Source of the DNA: Erythrocercus mccallii
Lineage: Eukaryota > Chordata > Aves > Passeriformes > Dicruridae
DNA length: 64,000 nucleotides
Assembly: GCA_013397435.1 (NCBI GenBank)
Contig: VZRG01000763.1
Span: 1-64,000 of the forward strand
Direction: 5' to 3'
Under the pieces are notes generated by a model. It was not told where the DNA came from, did not search any database, and saw nothing but the letters and a program-made list of their open reading frames with translations. This document shows, in pieces, positions 13,401 to 28,129 of this stretch. Numbering within the stretch: position 1 is the stretch's first letter; every line of letters starts with the position of its first letter. A program made the position numbers and the translations under genes.

Positions 13401-16000
13401 GGTTTGCTGTACCAAGTATGCACTGAGGATTATGTCATGTGCAGGTCAGATGTCTCTCTAGGAAAATATGGGTTAGTTATGGATGATGAAATGCAATAGA
13501 TTGTCAACCGTATGTGCCTGTATGCCCACATATGCCTGTATACTGTGTGTAATACTATAAAACCTGTTTTTTGCAAATAGAGATGTTGACTCTGAGTATT
13601 CTGTGCTTCTACATGGGAGGAGAACTGGTGTGACTAACTTATATGTCAAGAGAGAGGCATGTGCGTGCTTGTAAACTCGAAATACAGAATAAGCATCTAC
13701 ACACACAGAGTCTCAGACAGGACTAAAAGCCTGCAGACATTTCAAGATTGACAGCATGCCAGATTCTCTGGAGAGCTGTTTTGGTGGAAGACTTGTTTTT
13801 TTAAAACTTGTAAAACAAGAATTCCCAGAAGGTAGCCAGTCTGCAGGCGATTATGAGGAGCCTGCAGCACCTCTGCTGGGGTGCTTCACTTGTACTGAGG
13901 CCGTGCACAGACCAGTGGGTGTGGGTGGTGTCACATGGCTGCTGCACATGGGACAGTAGGAGCACACCAAACTGCTGCCTGAGCTTCTTCTGGAGGGCCC
14001 TGCTGGAGGGTTTTTATCATCATTTCTGTGTGCAGACCAGCCAAGGGTGGCACACCTCTGTGCTGTGTGCCTGGGAGAGCATGTTGTTGCACTTGGAGAA
14101 AAAGAAATCTATGTCTTCCAGCAGCTTTAACTTTTCCCCCTTGTCATTAAGATGCAATAAAACCGTTAGCACCTCCTCAGATATCCTATTTTCTCATGCC
14201 ATCTTTCAGGTGTGCTCTATGGGCTTCCCTGTTTAGTACATGCAGGATACATTTTAAGAGCCTCATGAATTATTTTGGGTAAAGCAAAAGGAAGCAAACT
14301 CCTGGCTTTAGAGGGAGGTTAATGTGGCAATAGCTCCACAAATGTGTATCCTGGACCTCAGCCCTATTCTCTGTCCTTCTCAGTCTCCTTTCCACTTAGG
14401 TATGATTTCCAGGCAGGCAGCTGGAGCATGGGAGGCAAGGGACTCACTGGAGCTGCTGTCCAGGGCCAGGGAGATACCTGGGGTGCCAGTGGGCATCCAG
14501 GGATACCCACTGGATACCAGGGGCATCCAGTGCTGAGTGCTTGCCTTGAGGCCATAGGGCATCCCTGGGGCTCCTGCCACCTGCTTGGTGTGGAGTTTGA
14601 GTTCCGCGGAAGATGTAACTCGGAGAGACCAGAGGCGATTTAGAAACGTGAGCAGATGATGCTGGAGAAAGTACAGCATGCACAGAGAGGACGTCTCCAC
14701 AAACAGCTTTTGTAGAAGGCAAAGGGAGGTCCTGCAGAAGCAGTCCCATTGGATTTATCAGATTGTCTGCCTGTATCCTTGGGGGTTTGTTTCACTTTTT
14801 CAAATTCTGGACTTTCTTTTGAGGTTTATTGCTTCAAAGGGATAAAAACCAGAGAGCCAAGATTTTACAAAACTAATTCCAGCATTTTTCCAGTATAAGA
14901 ACTTTCTCCTTTCTTTCCTTGGCAAAGATGTGCATACATTTAATTACATCTGTTTATTTTGCACTAGCATATCCTTTCTCCCTTGTCAAATCACCATGCA
15001 TTGAATTCTCAGTTTAGGATTTCTTTTATTTCAGAAGTTAACATTAAAAGGATCATATTTTCAGAGGGGAAAGGGCATTAAAACTGCCTTAGAAAAAAAG
15101 AGTTCTCACACAAGAACATTTTTGCAGATACTTTTCTCTTTTGGAAATTTTTCTGGTTTTTATCACTTGAAAATTAAATGGTTTTGTTAGCAAGTAGGAT
15201 TTGGGTAGGTTTCAGAAAAAAAAACAAAAGGGAGGGTATATTTTTTTTGTTACTTTTTCTCAAACCTCTTGAAAACAATTGACATGATAAGATACTTAAG
15301 CACTCAGTTTGCATCAATCTCAATAGGAATAAGAGCTAGACATCTAAATAGCTTAACTAATTGCCTTCTGACAAAGAGACTTTATGGAACAAACCATTCA
15401 GCCCACACAACTGTCTTCCTTAACTTCAGAGAACACCATTACAGCTGTCAAAGGGCTCCTAGACCTGGTATGAGTTAAGGATTAGCTGACGATAGAGAGA
15501 TTGCTAAATGTCTTGATTTTTGTGCATAGGTCTCTGTGAAGATTGTAAATCTCTCCTTTCCACGAGCTTTTTTGTACAGAATTAATCAGCCTAAAGATGG
15601 AACAGCAGATGCAATATTGGTACTTTCCACAGGTGTAGCTGTAACAATGGGTACTTTCTTCTCTTTCCTCACTGACAGAATAATACTGGCATGTTAAAAC
15701 TGCTGCAAACGGCAGTACATCCTCTGGGTGGGTATAAATGACCCCTCCTTAATGAGACTGCCACGCCCCAGCAGCTAGCCCAAGATGCCATTAGTTAATC
15801 TGGTCTTCATCTTTGGAGGATGTTTGAGGGATGAAAGTAGGAGCAGGCGCTGTCTCCCTGGAGACTGTAGAAGTCCTCATTGAAGACAGGTACCAGGGGA
15901 TGGAGTTAGCAAGATCTGGAAATACCCCAAAGCTCCACTCATGAAACCTCTGCATCACCACCTCCAGGGGAGGGGGAGCTGAGAGCTGGGAGGGATCACA

Positions 16001-19000
16001 GTCTGGGGCTGCCAGATGCTGCTGGGGAAACACATACTAGGCTGAGATCCCCAGCCTGCTGTGGATGTTTAGTGTTCTACCAGGTTGTTTCGGCCCTCAT
16101 AGCAAGGCTGAGCTCATGCTTGAGACCTGGACTCTGTGCTACAGTGGCACAACCAAAATCACTGCAAAAGCTGCACTGAATCCAGGTATGGCCAGGAAGT
16201 TCAGGCTGGGCATTGGACAAGAGAAACAGCAAGAACACGAGAGCAGAGGACAGGTCAAGAGTGTGGTCAGACATTGCAGGTAGAGAAGACGAAGCTCACA
16301 CTGGACCAGGTGCTGGAGTAAGTCAGGGGCAGAAGCAGGAATCAGGATAAAATAGGGAGAAATATAGCTTCAAGTTTTACCAGAAAGAGCTGCAGCAGTG
16401 GTATCTTCCAGTGTCTGGGTGGGGACAAACCCAGGGCCACAGGTGGATATGAGGTTTAATTGTGCCCTCAGATAAAGCAGTAAAAAGGAGGGCACTGGCA
16501 GCCTCTGGAGACCAGGACTAAGGGGAATTGACACTGCCAATTGTCAACTGAAAAATGCAAAGATAACACCATCCTGCTGAAGGCATATTTAAAAATATAA
16601 TATGGGTCTGAAAGCACAACTAAATAAAGTGTTGGTTTAGTTAATTATATATTACAAGCAGAGCTTTGTTTAAATTAGCAGGTGGCCTGATAATTAAGAA
16701 ATCTGCTACAATAACAACAACACAACTACCCAAAACCAACATTCCAAAAATAACTTTAGGAAAAAGTTTTGACTGTCTCTTAAGGTCATTAATTAGAGTA
16801 ATTATGTCACAAATATTCTGTTAAGTTAGTGGCATTGTAAACCAAGACATAGATACTGAAGGTGAGCAGAGACTTCATGTGATATGAAAGGAGGGCATAT
16901 TACAAGTAGACTGTGAATACACACCAACATAATAATCAGTGTGCACCTCATGTATTCTCAGTAATCTTAAACTGTTGTGTCTATGATATAGCTAAAATTG
17001 CTATTGACTCCAATGGTTTCAAATGAAAGACATCACACAGCCAAATCCTGTGTGGATGTGGAGTGGAGGAATTAACTTTCAGCAAATCTGGTTCTATGAT
17101 CACAATATTTCCTCTGGCCTCCTATCCTGGAATGTATTTACACTTCTTTTTTTCAATCTATGATGCCATGGACATGACAGGCCTCAAAGACCATTCCAGG
17201 ATTCATTTTCACTCCTCTTTGCTTATTTCTGCACCCATTTTTGGGAGAGTGAATGTCCCCATGGTGCTGACTGAAAACACATCACCTGTTCTTTCTGTGT
17301 GATGCACATTTTTTTCAAATCCTGCCCTGATGCCTGCTCAGATGACCTCTTCCAGCATTGTCCACTACAATCTTCCTGTGGGAGTCTTTTTATTGCTTAC
17401 AATTTCATTGTTCTTTCACATAAACATCATTCTTTTTCTTAATTAAAAAATACAGTTAAAAGGACCGATTGATCTGTGCTATACCCATCATAATCAATCA
17501 AGTTCTCACTGCACTGTCTTTCTCCACAGGACAACCATTCCCTCATTTTGTATCCTCTTTTGTAAATGTCAGTCTCACCAAATCTCTAATTTTGTTATTC
17601 TTTCTTGAATCTTTTCTAAGTTATGGTTTTTTCTTAAGATCAGAAACAGTATTGAAGAAAGCATTCCAGAGATTTTATAAACATATACACACATTCTGTT
17701 TGTACTACTCAGCACAGTAGTTTCTACTACTATTTAATGAACTTTTATGAGCATTTAATCAGCATTAATGGGTAATGTTCCCTGCTGCTGTACACTTCAT
17801 TGATATCCAAAAATGCTTACAGTGTTATCCACAGACCCAGCCCAGAAACCAACAGCATATGAGTATATGACTTTTTTTCTAATATTCACAGCTTTTATAT
17901 TTGATCAGATACAGCCCAACTTCAGTTACATACATATTACCTAATATAAAAATCTGTTTAGATTCTTTTAATGAGTTTCTTAAAATTTGCCCTGATTTTT
18001 ACTAATCAAATTATTTAGAATCAAAGTTCCTCACTTCATGTAACAGGCACAGCAGGAGGGTGTGAATGTAAGATCTGCTCAGCATGGGACCGTAAGTTAT
18101 TATCTGCGTGGTCATGAAGGCCAATGTGCAACCATATTTCTAATTCTCTAATGCTAATTTACAACAGTGTTTTAAAAGAGAGGACATGTGTGGGAAGGGA
18201 AACTTTGCATGTTTGAGGAAAAGATGCTGTCCTCTCTTTCTGCTGTTTAAGCTGTGTCCCCTTACTTCTTTCATGCTTTTTACGTGTGACATTTAGACAT
18301 GCCAAGTCTTTCAGATTTATCTTCTTTGAAGATGGTCTGAAGATGTAGATTTTACTACACACTTGTGGCATGGGTTATAGGGTTTGAATATATCCACCCA
18401 GGAAACTGATATTAAAAAATTAATTACTTTGTACTGCAAAGAGTTCTGGATCTCAGAGTTATTCATCAGGATGGATGAAGCAGAGGATTCATTTCAGAAG
18501 ACAGACATAACTCAGGTCTTTCAATACAATTCCTACAGATGCATTTCTCAAACACACGTTTGTCTAACAAACTTCCTTGACTAAACACCAACTTCATCAT
18601 CCTAATTACACTCCAAAATTCATACGCACTTGCTCAATATTTGCAAGTGATCTCCTTGCAGCAGATTTCTTTTTTTTTCTCTCTGAACTGCACACACACA
18701 CTTTGTGGCCCATAAGAATATGTACGCTAAAATGAAATTTAAACACCAGCTGTCCTGAGCCTATATACATTAGAAGAGAGCTGCAGTTTACCCAGCTGAA
18801 TTCATTTCCCAACAGTGTATTTAAGGGTAGAATGCAATTTCAAGGTCTAATGGCTGATAAAGTTAATGTGCACATGGGAGAAACAAAAGGTGCTGTCATT
18901 GCTGCAGATGATTCCAGTGCAGATCTATTCACACACATTCCTGTCCTGAAATTATTCTCTTCAAAACCAAGACATACTCAGCCACATTTTCCAGGGAGCA

Positions 19001-22000
19001 GAGGGGCTACAGGGGGAGCCAGGAGGGGCAGTGGGCTGTGGGGAGTACTGTGGGGAAGAAACAAGTGGGTGAAGGCACTGGCAGCCAGAGACTGGAGGAC
19101 AGGGGGGCAAATGGGAGAAAAGAGCTTTTGCACAGGGGGTAAGGGCACAGAAAACATCCTTTTGCACACAGCTGGAAGGAGAAAAGAGTCAAGGAGCAGG
19201 AACAGAAAGACGTGTATAGCCTGTGATCCTGTTCCTGCAGTGAGGACAACCCTCAGATGACACACGGTTGACTCGATGCAGCCTGAAAAGCCACCATCAC
19301 TTGATAGCTTCACTGCACTAAAACTGTCCTCCCTTCCAAGGGGACCACCTGGCTCCTCATTGCCAAAACCTGTCTGAAGATTGGTTTAAAAATGAAGGTC
19401 TGCTTTTTTTTTCTGTACTTTTCTTTCATGAGAACTCCAGTTCTCACATAATTAAAGCTGTGAGCTGAGCAGATGTCAAGACAAAAAGAAAGGCTTTATT
19501 AGAAGTATTCTCATCAATAGAGCTGGAAAAGCACGTTTTGGGCAGTTCTAGCCCAAACAATCCTCATTTTACTGAGCTCAACTGTGAGAGCTTTCAGACA
19601 CGATGGGCAAAGCAAATTCCTTATCTTTGTGTATTTATTGAGAAGGGGAATTTAGTTTATAAATAGTGGTTCAATTTGGTCATAGCAAAGAAAATAAGAC
19701 CTGTACTAAAACACCAGGAAAAGCTGCACTTAAGTCACAAATGTAAAGGGCCAAACCCATGCTGGGATACTGGGAGAGACACTAAAGGAGATCCTGCTGC
19801 CTGGAGGGAAATGTGGCACCTTAACCCCAAACCCTGATCTTCTCAGCTTTACTCCACAGCACCTTGTCTGCTACCAGAAGGCTTTCCTGCTCTCACCATT
19901 TACCCCACTGAAGCTTTTTCCCCCGTGAAAAAAAATTTGGGGAGCTTATACTCAATGGCACAGCCAATGGACAAAAAAGGCATTGTCTGCATGCCTTCTC
20001 CAGCTCAGCCTTCCAGTGTTCCCAGTAGACATCCCTGTGCCTCCCACAGCCCAGTGCCCACAGTGCCTGGGGGAAGCTGGTAGAGAGACACAGATGCAAT
20101 CCCTTTAGGGAACACCATTGTGTCATGAGAGTAAATAAAGACCAGAAAGAAAGAAGCACAGCCATCCCTGTGTACAAAGAGGAGCCACCCCATCGGGAGG
20201 GAGCAGCCACTGCAAAAGCACCACCACAGAGCCACCTTATGCTGCAAATACTCAGTGCTGAGGCTGCAACAGCCTCATCCAGGGAGCGGGGATGTACAAG
20301 AGTGCTGTGTGCACATCCTCTGCATGGCTCTCTGGGGGAGAAAGTCTCTGACACCTGTAAAGGTTGTGTCGTACATGCCCCAGGCCAGAGCGCCGTGCTG
20401 TGCAAAGAGCCTGTCAGAGCTATGAACCATCACATCAGGCAAATGAATGTTAATGTCTGCTCAGAGAGGGTTTCAAATGCTGTTGCACAGGGCTGGAGGT
20501 GGCAGAGCTCCTGTTTAACCCGGGCAGAGAGCAGCCGAGGCGGGGCTGCTGAGCAAAGGAAGCAGCAGATGCAGATTCAACAGCAGATAAAATAACTGGA
20601 TCAAATTCACAGCAAAACCCTGAATGTTTTCTGTGCTGAGCCAGCCACAAAGCCTTGTGTCAAAGAAACTAATCAGACTTAGGAAAGACAAAAAAATTAA
20701 CCCAGAAAGGCAATGCTACTAATGCATAAAAGAAAGCCGGGGCTGGAACTGAAATGTTTGCTGCATGCTCACCTGAGGACCTCTCAATGGGCCTGAGAGG
20801 TGGAGGTGAACAGGAGTGCTGTCAGCAGGTGCCCTGCACCCAGCAGCACAGACAGGGCTGGCCCAGGCCAAATGGCCAGGATAGGGCTGAGAGAGCCCCT
20901 TTACCCTCTCTGGGGCCCATGGGAAGGTATTTCTAAGCATTTGTCTGTCCCACCAACAGACAGAGCTTCAGCCTGGCTGCTCAGCCTCTCAAAGCGTTCC
21001 CCTGCAAATCTGAGCTAGCACAGCAAGGCACCAAGGCTTGCAATGTCTGAAAACAGTACCAAAAATGGGACCTGAGGTCTCCCTCTGAGCAGAGAGGTTT
21101 GGGTGGGACAGAAGAGTTGAAGAAAAACTAACAAAGATTCATTTAGCACAGAATGTTGTACAAACCAAGGATTTAAAACCAGTTCTCCCTCTTGGCAGAA
21201 GCATTTGTCATTCATATAAAAAGGGTTGTGATTAAAATCACATTCATAAATGAAAAAGTAGGCAACCTGCTAATCCTCACTCTAAAAGGGAGGGAAAGTA
21301 ATTTTGAGGGGGAAATAAAAGGAAATTAAATCAGTTATAAAACAAGACAGTGGCAGCTGGTGACAGCTTAGGACAGTCTGGCAGTTCATCCACTCAAAAG
21401 CCTCCTGTGTAATGGAGATGTCTGCCCGGGCACCATGGCCTCAATGCTGCACCAGAGCCACAGGCTGGGCAGCTGCACAGAGACCTGTGTTGTCTGCCTG
21501 CCCTCATCTGCCAGGGTTCTGTCTGCTGCAGAGGCGAAGCCCTCTGCATGGGCAGGGCATTACATTATTTTTTGAGCTGTCTCTTGCACACCCCTGCCTT
21601 TGTCTTCTGTGGGGTTTCTAAGCTCTACAGCCAGGTAAGGTAAAGCACTTATTCTCTGCTACTGAGATTCACAATTAGGCACTTAAATACTACAAACAGT
21701 TGAACAGTCAGAGGAGACTATCTGATTATGCCATAAAAAAGCATCATTAAAATGTTGGATTTAGAAGAAAAACCCTTAGCTCTGGAAAAACTCATTAAAA
21801 AAGGCATTATTAGGTAGAACCGCCATAGCAGAAGGAGGTGGGTATTTGGGTAATGGACCTTGCATATGCACAGAAGGACCTCCTGGTGATGCCATTATGA
21901 TGCCAGATTACAGTGGCTAATCAATCTCAGTGCCAATCTATGAAGACCCCATTGAGTTACAGAAATAAAGCAAGGTTCTGCTGTGCAGATGTCCTGCTAC

Positions 22001-25000
22001 TTATTACAAAAGTAAGAAAAGAAATATACATTGCTATGGTTTCATTCTGCACCAGAGGTAGTCTCATAAAGAGAACCTCCCACCTTTTCAGGGCTCCTGT
22101 GTGCCAGTTGTCAGATGGTGCTGCAAAACAGCATGCACTATTAGTACAGAGCACACACCAGAAGCACACGCTGGGCAGGATGTCTCAGTAAGGGATAATA
22201 CAGCTAAATACACTGAGGCATTTTTAGCCTACCATCAGTAAATGGGTAGATGCATAGAAAAGAAGTATATCATATTTTGCTAATAAAAAATGCTTGCCCC
22301 ATTAGACACTGATTTGGCTTCAGCAAGAAACAAAGAGTTTGAATGCTTGGCATAACCTCTACCCTGTCCTCACAAGGAGACAAGTCTACCTGGTAAACTG
22401 CAAGGAGTCTGTAGTTTTCTAGAGAGAAAAAATCCCACATTTCCTTACACTGGTCACAGTAGTTTCCACCCATCAGGGACCTGAAGCCAAAGAATGTGCT
22501 GAAATCTGTTATTTTTTGTTTTTAACCAAAATTTTTCTTGCACACTAAGTCACAGTTATATTTAATGCAAGTAAAGCCTTTTGATTTCTCAGCTGAACCC
22601 CATTCAGCTGTGGAGGTTGATGGAGGGAATGGAGGGCCCTGGAAACCTGCATTTACAAGAATCTCATCTGAGCCAATGTGTGATGCTCCCAACTGTGACC
22701 CTGCTCTCTGCTCTGAAAATGCTCTCAAGTATGTGAGGTAAAACATCTTTGATCAAGGTGTGCAGGTGCCTGGTCTCAAAAATTCCCAAATCAGTAAAAG
22801 ATAAGGTAATATAGAACCCTTTTCTTTCCTGCCCTGCAACTGAGAGTGCCCTGCTCCGTGCAGATGTGGCGGCCCTGGCACAGCAGCAGAAAGCCCACTA
22901 TTGCAGGCTGTGTGCACCTGGAATTTTTTCCTGGACAGCATCTGCTTCCCATTAGCCTGTAACAGGCAGTTTACATCTATTTTACAGAAAACCAGTAACT
23001 ATAGCAGCGTGGTAGCTGTAATAGAGTCTACTAAAAAAATCCACTTTGGGGGCAAAAAGACTGAATCTTCTTTTGTTTTCTATTTCCATCTAGCTGCAGT
23101 CATCAGGATAAAAACTGTGCAAAACTCAGGCAGGCTTACTGTTGTACACAGAGAAACTCATTAGGCCATCCTCCAGTTCACAGGGATATTTTTCTACCCA
23201 TTTTCAAACCTTCTGGCATATTCACAGGAAAGGTCACCATAAATGGGTTGCTCAGTCACCTGTGTTGCAGTGACCCAAATCGTTATGCCCACTGGCAGCC
23301 AAATTGTTGAACTTCTTTAGCAAGAATTTAGGGTAAAGGACCTCACTTCTTGCTGGGTTTGGCTGGGAGAAGCTTCCTTCAGGCTTCAGAAGTACTTCAT
23401 GTGCTCAAAGAGGTAAATATTGTCCGAGGCAGGAGTTACCAAACTGCACATAAAGCGCAGGCTGTTGTTCCACTTTGAAACATATTTCTAATATTGCAAT
23501 AAGGGTGTAACTATATGATTAGAGTGGAGCCAAGATTCTCAGAGCATAGCTTTCCAATTTAGCTTTGACCATAGCCTGAAATAGCTACATGCAGGCAAAG
23601 CACCATTTGAGGAGAAAACCTTTACTAAGAGGGCTTGCCTGAGGACAGCCCCAGCCCACGTGGCTCAAAGGGAGGGCTGGCCTTTTCCCAGGATTTGTCC
23701 TGTTCTTTGGATTAATTCCCAGAGTAACTTCAGGAAACTTCCTGGACCTTATGCATTAGAAAACACATTTTGCTGTAAGAGGTTAAGCCTTAAAATACCA
23801 CTGCGTAGCAGATCCTGGAAGCAACTGACATTACAGGCCAGTAATGGTTGGCCTGAGGAGGAAGGAGACTGAATGGCCGTAAGACATAACACCTCTTCTT
23901 GCATTTCCTTGGGCCCCTTTCTCTTAACTTACAATAAAGGAACTCTTAGTGCTAAGTTAAGACAGATTACTTGAGTTTCCTCTGCAATATACAGGCTACT
24001 TAGTGAATTAGTGAGCAAAGGTGTGACTTAAGCCAAGGTTATCAATGTGGACAAGCTGTGCTTGGATTTGCATGGAATCTACTCATGCACCACATCGCAG
24101 TGCTGGTTGTGTGGACCTGACTGCTGCACTCAGGCCAAAAGTATCACTAACTTAAGCTTTTCACCCTCATTTCTTCAGGGAGGAGAGCATCACTGCAGGA
24201 AAACTGTTGCTAGATTTGTTGAGACCAAAGACCATCTGTCAAAGGATTCCTCACTAACGGGGCTAATAACACTAAACTTCAATTATGGCTTCACATCCCA
24301 CTGTAATATTTACCTGCATTAGTTTCAATTGCTGTTAAATGTTAAGAAAAAATGGAATAAATGGGAGCTGCCTTCATGCCCTTAGGGATGCAGGTGTGGA
24401 ATGAACTGTGAATGAGCACATAAAGGGGACTCTAGGGGGACTCTAGCACATAAGGGGACTCTGCAAATGCGGGCCTGTATTTATTTAATGTTATTGTGGA
24501 ACCCTATATGCCATATCTATACTTAAAATTGCTAATTTTAAGAATTCCCAAAATCATCCTAGGCATAAAAATATCAGGACATTCTGTTAGAATTAATTAC
24601 ATTATTGACAAAATTAATTGGTTACATTCTAGTTTGAAGGTTTTGGTTAATCTCAACTCAGGCTTTTGGGGATTTTGCGCTATCAAGGAAGAAATATGGA
24701 TACAGTAATATAAACATGGACCATAGAGCTAGGGATGAAAGAGATGTCAAGGATCATGTAGCTGACCCTTGGCTCTGATGGCTGGATTCTGTGCTCCTTA
24801 AACCACTTCTGTCAGATGTTGGTTTGGCCAGTTTTTAAATATCTCCAGACATCTTTGCAGAGATGCCATAATTGCAATTTATTCCCATTTGACAGAAAGG
24901 CTAAGTCTCAATGAAGAATGGCTGGGATAGTCCAGGAGAAACAGCAGAAGAATGGCAGAGGTTAATAGCACATTTCTTAGCAGGTCATCAGAATCCCATT

Positions 25001-27598
25001 TTCAAGGAATTTCTCCAGACATCGGGACTAAGAACACAAGAAGATATCTAACACAGTGGACAGCCTACAACCACACTGAGAAAAGTTATCTAAAGATGAT
25101 CCTGTTAAGGCAATCCAAGTTGGAGATCATCGTGGTGGCTGCAAAAGATGGCTCATGCAGAGACATCCCAGTTATCAAGGAAGAGAAAAAAAGCAGATGA
25201 GGCAGTGGGCTAGGCTTGTGTGCTGAGCATCTCCCACCCAGCATCACTCACATGCTCAGGGTGAGATCTGGGAATTTATAGTTTTTGTCACAGCAGAAAA
25301 AAGAAAGCACATTTACATGTATGACAACTAATGACAACAAATGAATTGACAATAAATTCAGCACTTGAAGCCAGTCTCCTATGTCAAGGTAGATATACCT
25401 GCTGTGAAATGAAACCCCAGTGATACAAAACATAATTATAATATAAATATAAATACACAAAACATAATTATATTAGTGGCAACTGAATCTCTGGCATGTG
25501 AATATTCGTCATCAGACACTACCCAGGAAATAGCAGTTTAAGCAAGTCTAATTTATCAAGAAAACCATAACCTGAGGACTAATATTTTCTGTATTCTATT
25601 ATTGACATATCAAAATTATATATGGAATAGGCATGATCTTCAGTCACACACATTCTATGGCTTTGCAAGCAGGGGCTCTTGCAGTGCTCTCAACCTCCTT
25701 CTCTCAACCTCTGTCTTTGCAAAGGCACCTTTTCTAGTTGGGGTAATTTCATTAATCTGATGTAGAAGATGGAACTGTGGTGCTGTAAAATATCCTTGCT
25801 CCTTAGCATCAGGCACTGATCCAGTGCTGAGTGCCAAAATCACAGTGATGGGCACTTAATTTTCTACTGCTGTGAGTAAATCTAGATGTTCAGAAAAATG
25901 TTCTTAATTACCGATTGGTTTTGCTGCATTTATGGGTTTTTTACCTCTGCCAAAAATTAAAGTCCAGCCTCTCAAATACAGGCAACTCCATTTTCACCAG
26001 TATCAGGCCTGATGCCTGCAAGTTTACAAACTAGGGTAACAATAGACTGGAGCATAATACCTTACCTCATTTAACATCACTTGGTTCCTTTAGGCCACAA
26101 ATGTCTGCATTATTAGTCCAACAGTTTTATGGGTTTATGAGGTCCTTTATGAGCTGCTAATTACTTGGTTGTGCTGAACTGTTGTAGGCTGTGATATTTT
26201 GTACAATAGTGCCTGCCAGTGCATTGCTGTGAGCTGTGCAGCACAGCCCAGCTCCCAGCCCCAGCTTAGCAAAGCCACTTGACCAAATGGCTGCAGCACG
26301 AGGTCACCTCGGATGCAGTATTTCCTGGATGCGTTCTACCCAGATGCAACTATCATGCCCCAGCATCCATCCATCCATCACAGCCTTCCTTGTAAGCCCA
26401 AAGCAGTCAGAGTAGAGATCTGGCAGCTTGCTCTGCCCAGCGTTGGGATCAGCTCAGAGGCTGTGGTGCTCCCAGGGTGCCTTGTGGCACACAGGCCATG
26501 CAGAGGTACATCTGGTTTGCTCAACAGCCGGAGTGCTGCTGGATCTGCCAGGAGGACACACACACTGATGTGCAGCTGGGCCAGGGCAAGGAGATAGCAG
26601 GTGGGCAGGATGTATCCTGGAGAAGAATGGATCCCTGGGGAAAGGTGGGTGGGAGATGCCACAGCCTCTGAGTGAGGGTGTCCAACCTGTCACTGTGTAC
26701 TTGCCCAGCACTGCATTGCTTTGTGGGGTACTTCTTTCTGACAGGTTGCACCAATACTGGTAACAGCCCAAGGTTACTTCTTATCTATATTTATCTTATC
26801 TATTTCTTACCTATATAGGGCTGATCACTCCAGAACAGAGCCCAACATGCCAAACTCAGCACTGCTTCCATGGCTGCCAATACCTCACCTTCACATGGCG
26901 AGGGCAGTGAAGAGCCCAGCCCCTAAACCAACACTGCATGGAAAGTTACAATTTTTGAGCACTGTTTGCTTTAAACACAGAGACTACAAATAAATATTAC
27001 TAATAAGTTAATGTTACTACCACTTTCTGGGAAGTGGAAGGCACAGGTGTGTTATACACACTAAATCCAGGATTGCTGCTGTGATCCAGAGGCAGGAATA
27101 ACACCAACAAGCTTTGTGCCACCAAGCAAAGCACAGTCAGGGGGATCATTCAATAGGATGTGGAATAGATGGGGTGAAGCCGTTTCACTTCTTGGAAGCT
27201 TGCACTCAACCCAATTGCACACAATTATCAGGTGATAATTTTCAGCTCTACCCTGCACACCTTTCTGATGGTGCTCAGCATGGAGAAATAAGCCTTGGCA
27301 TGGCTCCAGCATCAGCAGACAACTGGAAACTTTGTCAGGCATGGCTTCTAGCAGGGGAGAAGTTCTAGCCTCAGGAAGAGTAGCAGGAGGTCACTCCTGC
27401 ATCTCACAGAGTTGGGACCTCCCTGAGCACTGGAAAACTCCATAGAAAATCCTGACAAAGAGCCCAGTAAAATTGTCATGTTGCTGTTTCTCATCTCCAG
27501 CTTGGATGCATCAGAGGTTGTATCAGACTGTACTGAAGCAGCATGCTGTTGCAAAAAAAAAGCATAAAACTAGCACCAAACATTTCACTCAAAGGCCA
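16001..27598. other. Intergenic or intronic DNA, no gene seen
   Basis: Mostly unique sequence. GC-richer islands at about 18990-19260, 19900-20580 and 26200-26660 give long overlapping open frames on both strands, which is the usual result of a low stop-codon density. None has a domain, and they are depleted in CpG compared with the 51.9-52.1 kb cluster. A short imperfect tandem repeat lies at 24415-24463. Confidence 0.5.
24415..24463 (+). repeat. Short tandem repeat built on GGGGACTCTAG
   Basis: The unit (AGCACATAA)GGGGACTCT occurs three times: a full unit, a shortened unit consisting only of GGGGACTCTAG, and a third full unit. The irregular spacing points to replication slippage. Confidence 0.75.
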
Positions 27599-28129
27599 TG
27601 TCATGGTTTGTCAGCTGCTAAAGCATCATTCAGCCCTCACTCAATCCTCTCCAGTGGAATGGGAGAGAAAAGAGTAAAAATTAGAAACCTCATTGTTTGG
27701 GATAAGAGAATTTAACAGGACAGAAAAGGAAGAAAATAATAATAATAATTGTAATAATAATAAAATTATAACAGTATATGAAACAATTGCTCATCACCTG
27801 ACGACTGATGCCCAGCCAGTCCCCATGCAGCAGCCCCTGGCCCACTTTACTTCCAGTGTATGTATTAAGCATGGTGTCTCATGGTCTGGAATATCCCTTT
27901 GGCCAGTCTGGGTCAGCTGTCCTGGTTGTGTCTTCTCCCACTTTCTTGTGCCTCTCCAGCCTTCTCAGGGCATAAGAAACTGAAAAGTGCTTGGTGTACT
28001 ATAAGCACTGCTTGGCAACAACTAGAAGCATCAGTGTGTTACCAACATTATTGTCATATTATATCCTAAACACAACACTCTACCAGTTACTGAAGAAAAA
28101 CGAAGCCTATCCCACCCAAAACCACATCA
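27599..28129 (-). mobile_element. Avian ERVL-type solo LTR
   Basis: This matches, from memory, the widespread bird ERVL LTR. Read on the plus strand it begins TGTCATGGTTTG and ends AAAACCACATCA, which are decayed forms of the family's inverted ends. Diagnostic blocks include the AAT-rich stretch around 27735-27772, GGAATATCCCTTTGGCCAGT at about 27889-27908, GGTCAGCTGTCCTGG, and AGCAACAACTA followed by a CATCAGTGTGTTA.CAACATTATT block. The family's promoter and poly-A logic runs on the minus strand: the usual TATATAAACTGGG box has decayed to an ATACATACACTGG-like sequence near 27855, and a TTAAA-type signal lies near 27712. Length is 531 bp. Flanks (GGCCA and GGTAG) do not form a clear target duplication, and no polypurine tract adjoins it, so I call a solo, fairly old LTR. 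Confidence 0.85.
27735..27772 (+). repeat. AAT-rich tract within the ERVL LTR
   Basis: Runs of AATAATAAT interrupted by TG and AAA. This tract is a normal part of the family's LTR rather than a separate microsatellite insertion, although its length is prone to change. Confidence 0.75.

Larger units (their letters stand above)
5990..16000. other. Intergenic or intronic DNA with simple repeats
   Basis: No supported gene. It contains a poly-T run at 7233-7249 and a CT microsatellite at 10383-10400. The longest open frames (8648-9157 plus; 9838-10143 minus) have no recognised domain and no complete exon structure. The second ends in a good CAG|GTAAGA donor-like site, but nothing upstream looks like an acceptor. 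Confidence 0.5.

Noticed and set aside
19893..20595. Overlapping open frames of 170 codons (minus) and 156 codons (plus)
   Set aside because: Both strands are open at once in GC-richer DNA, which is expected by chance. No domain, no splice sites and no repeat-protein motif.
24139..24175. Possible third copy of the 2.7/5.6 kb repeat (CTTAAGCTTTTCACCCTCATT)
   Set aside because: Only a short match around AAGCTTTTCA; flanking sequence does not align.
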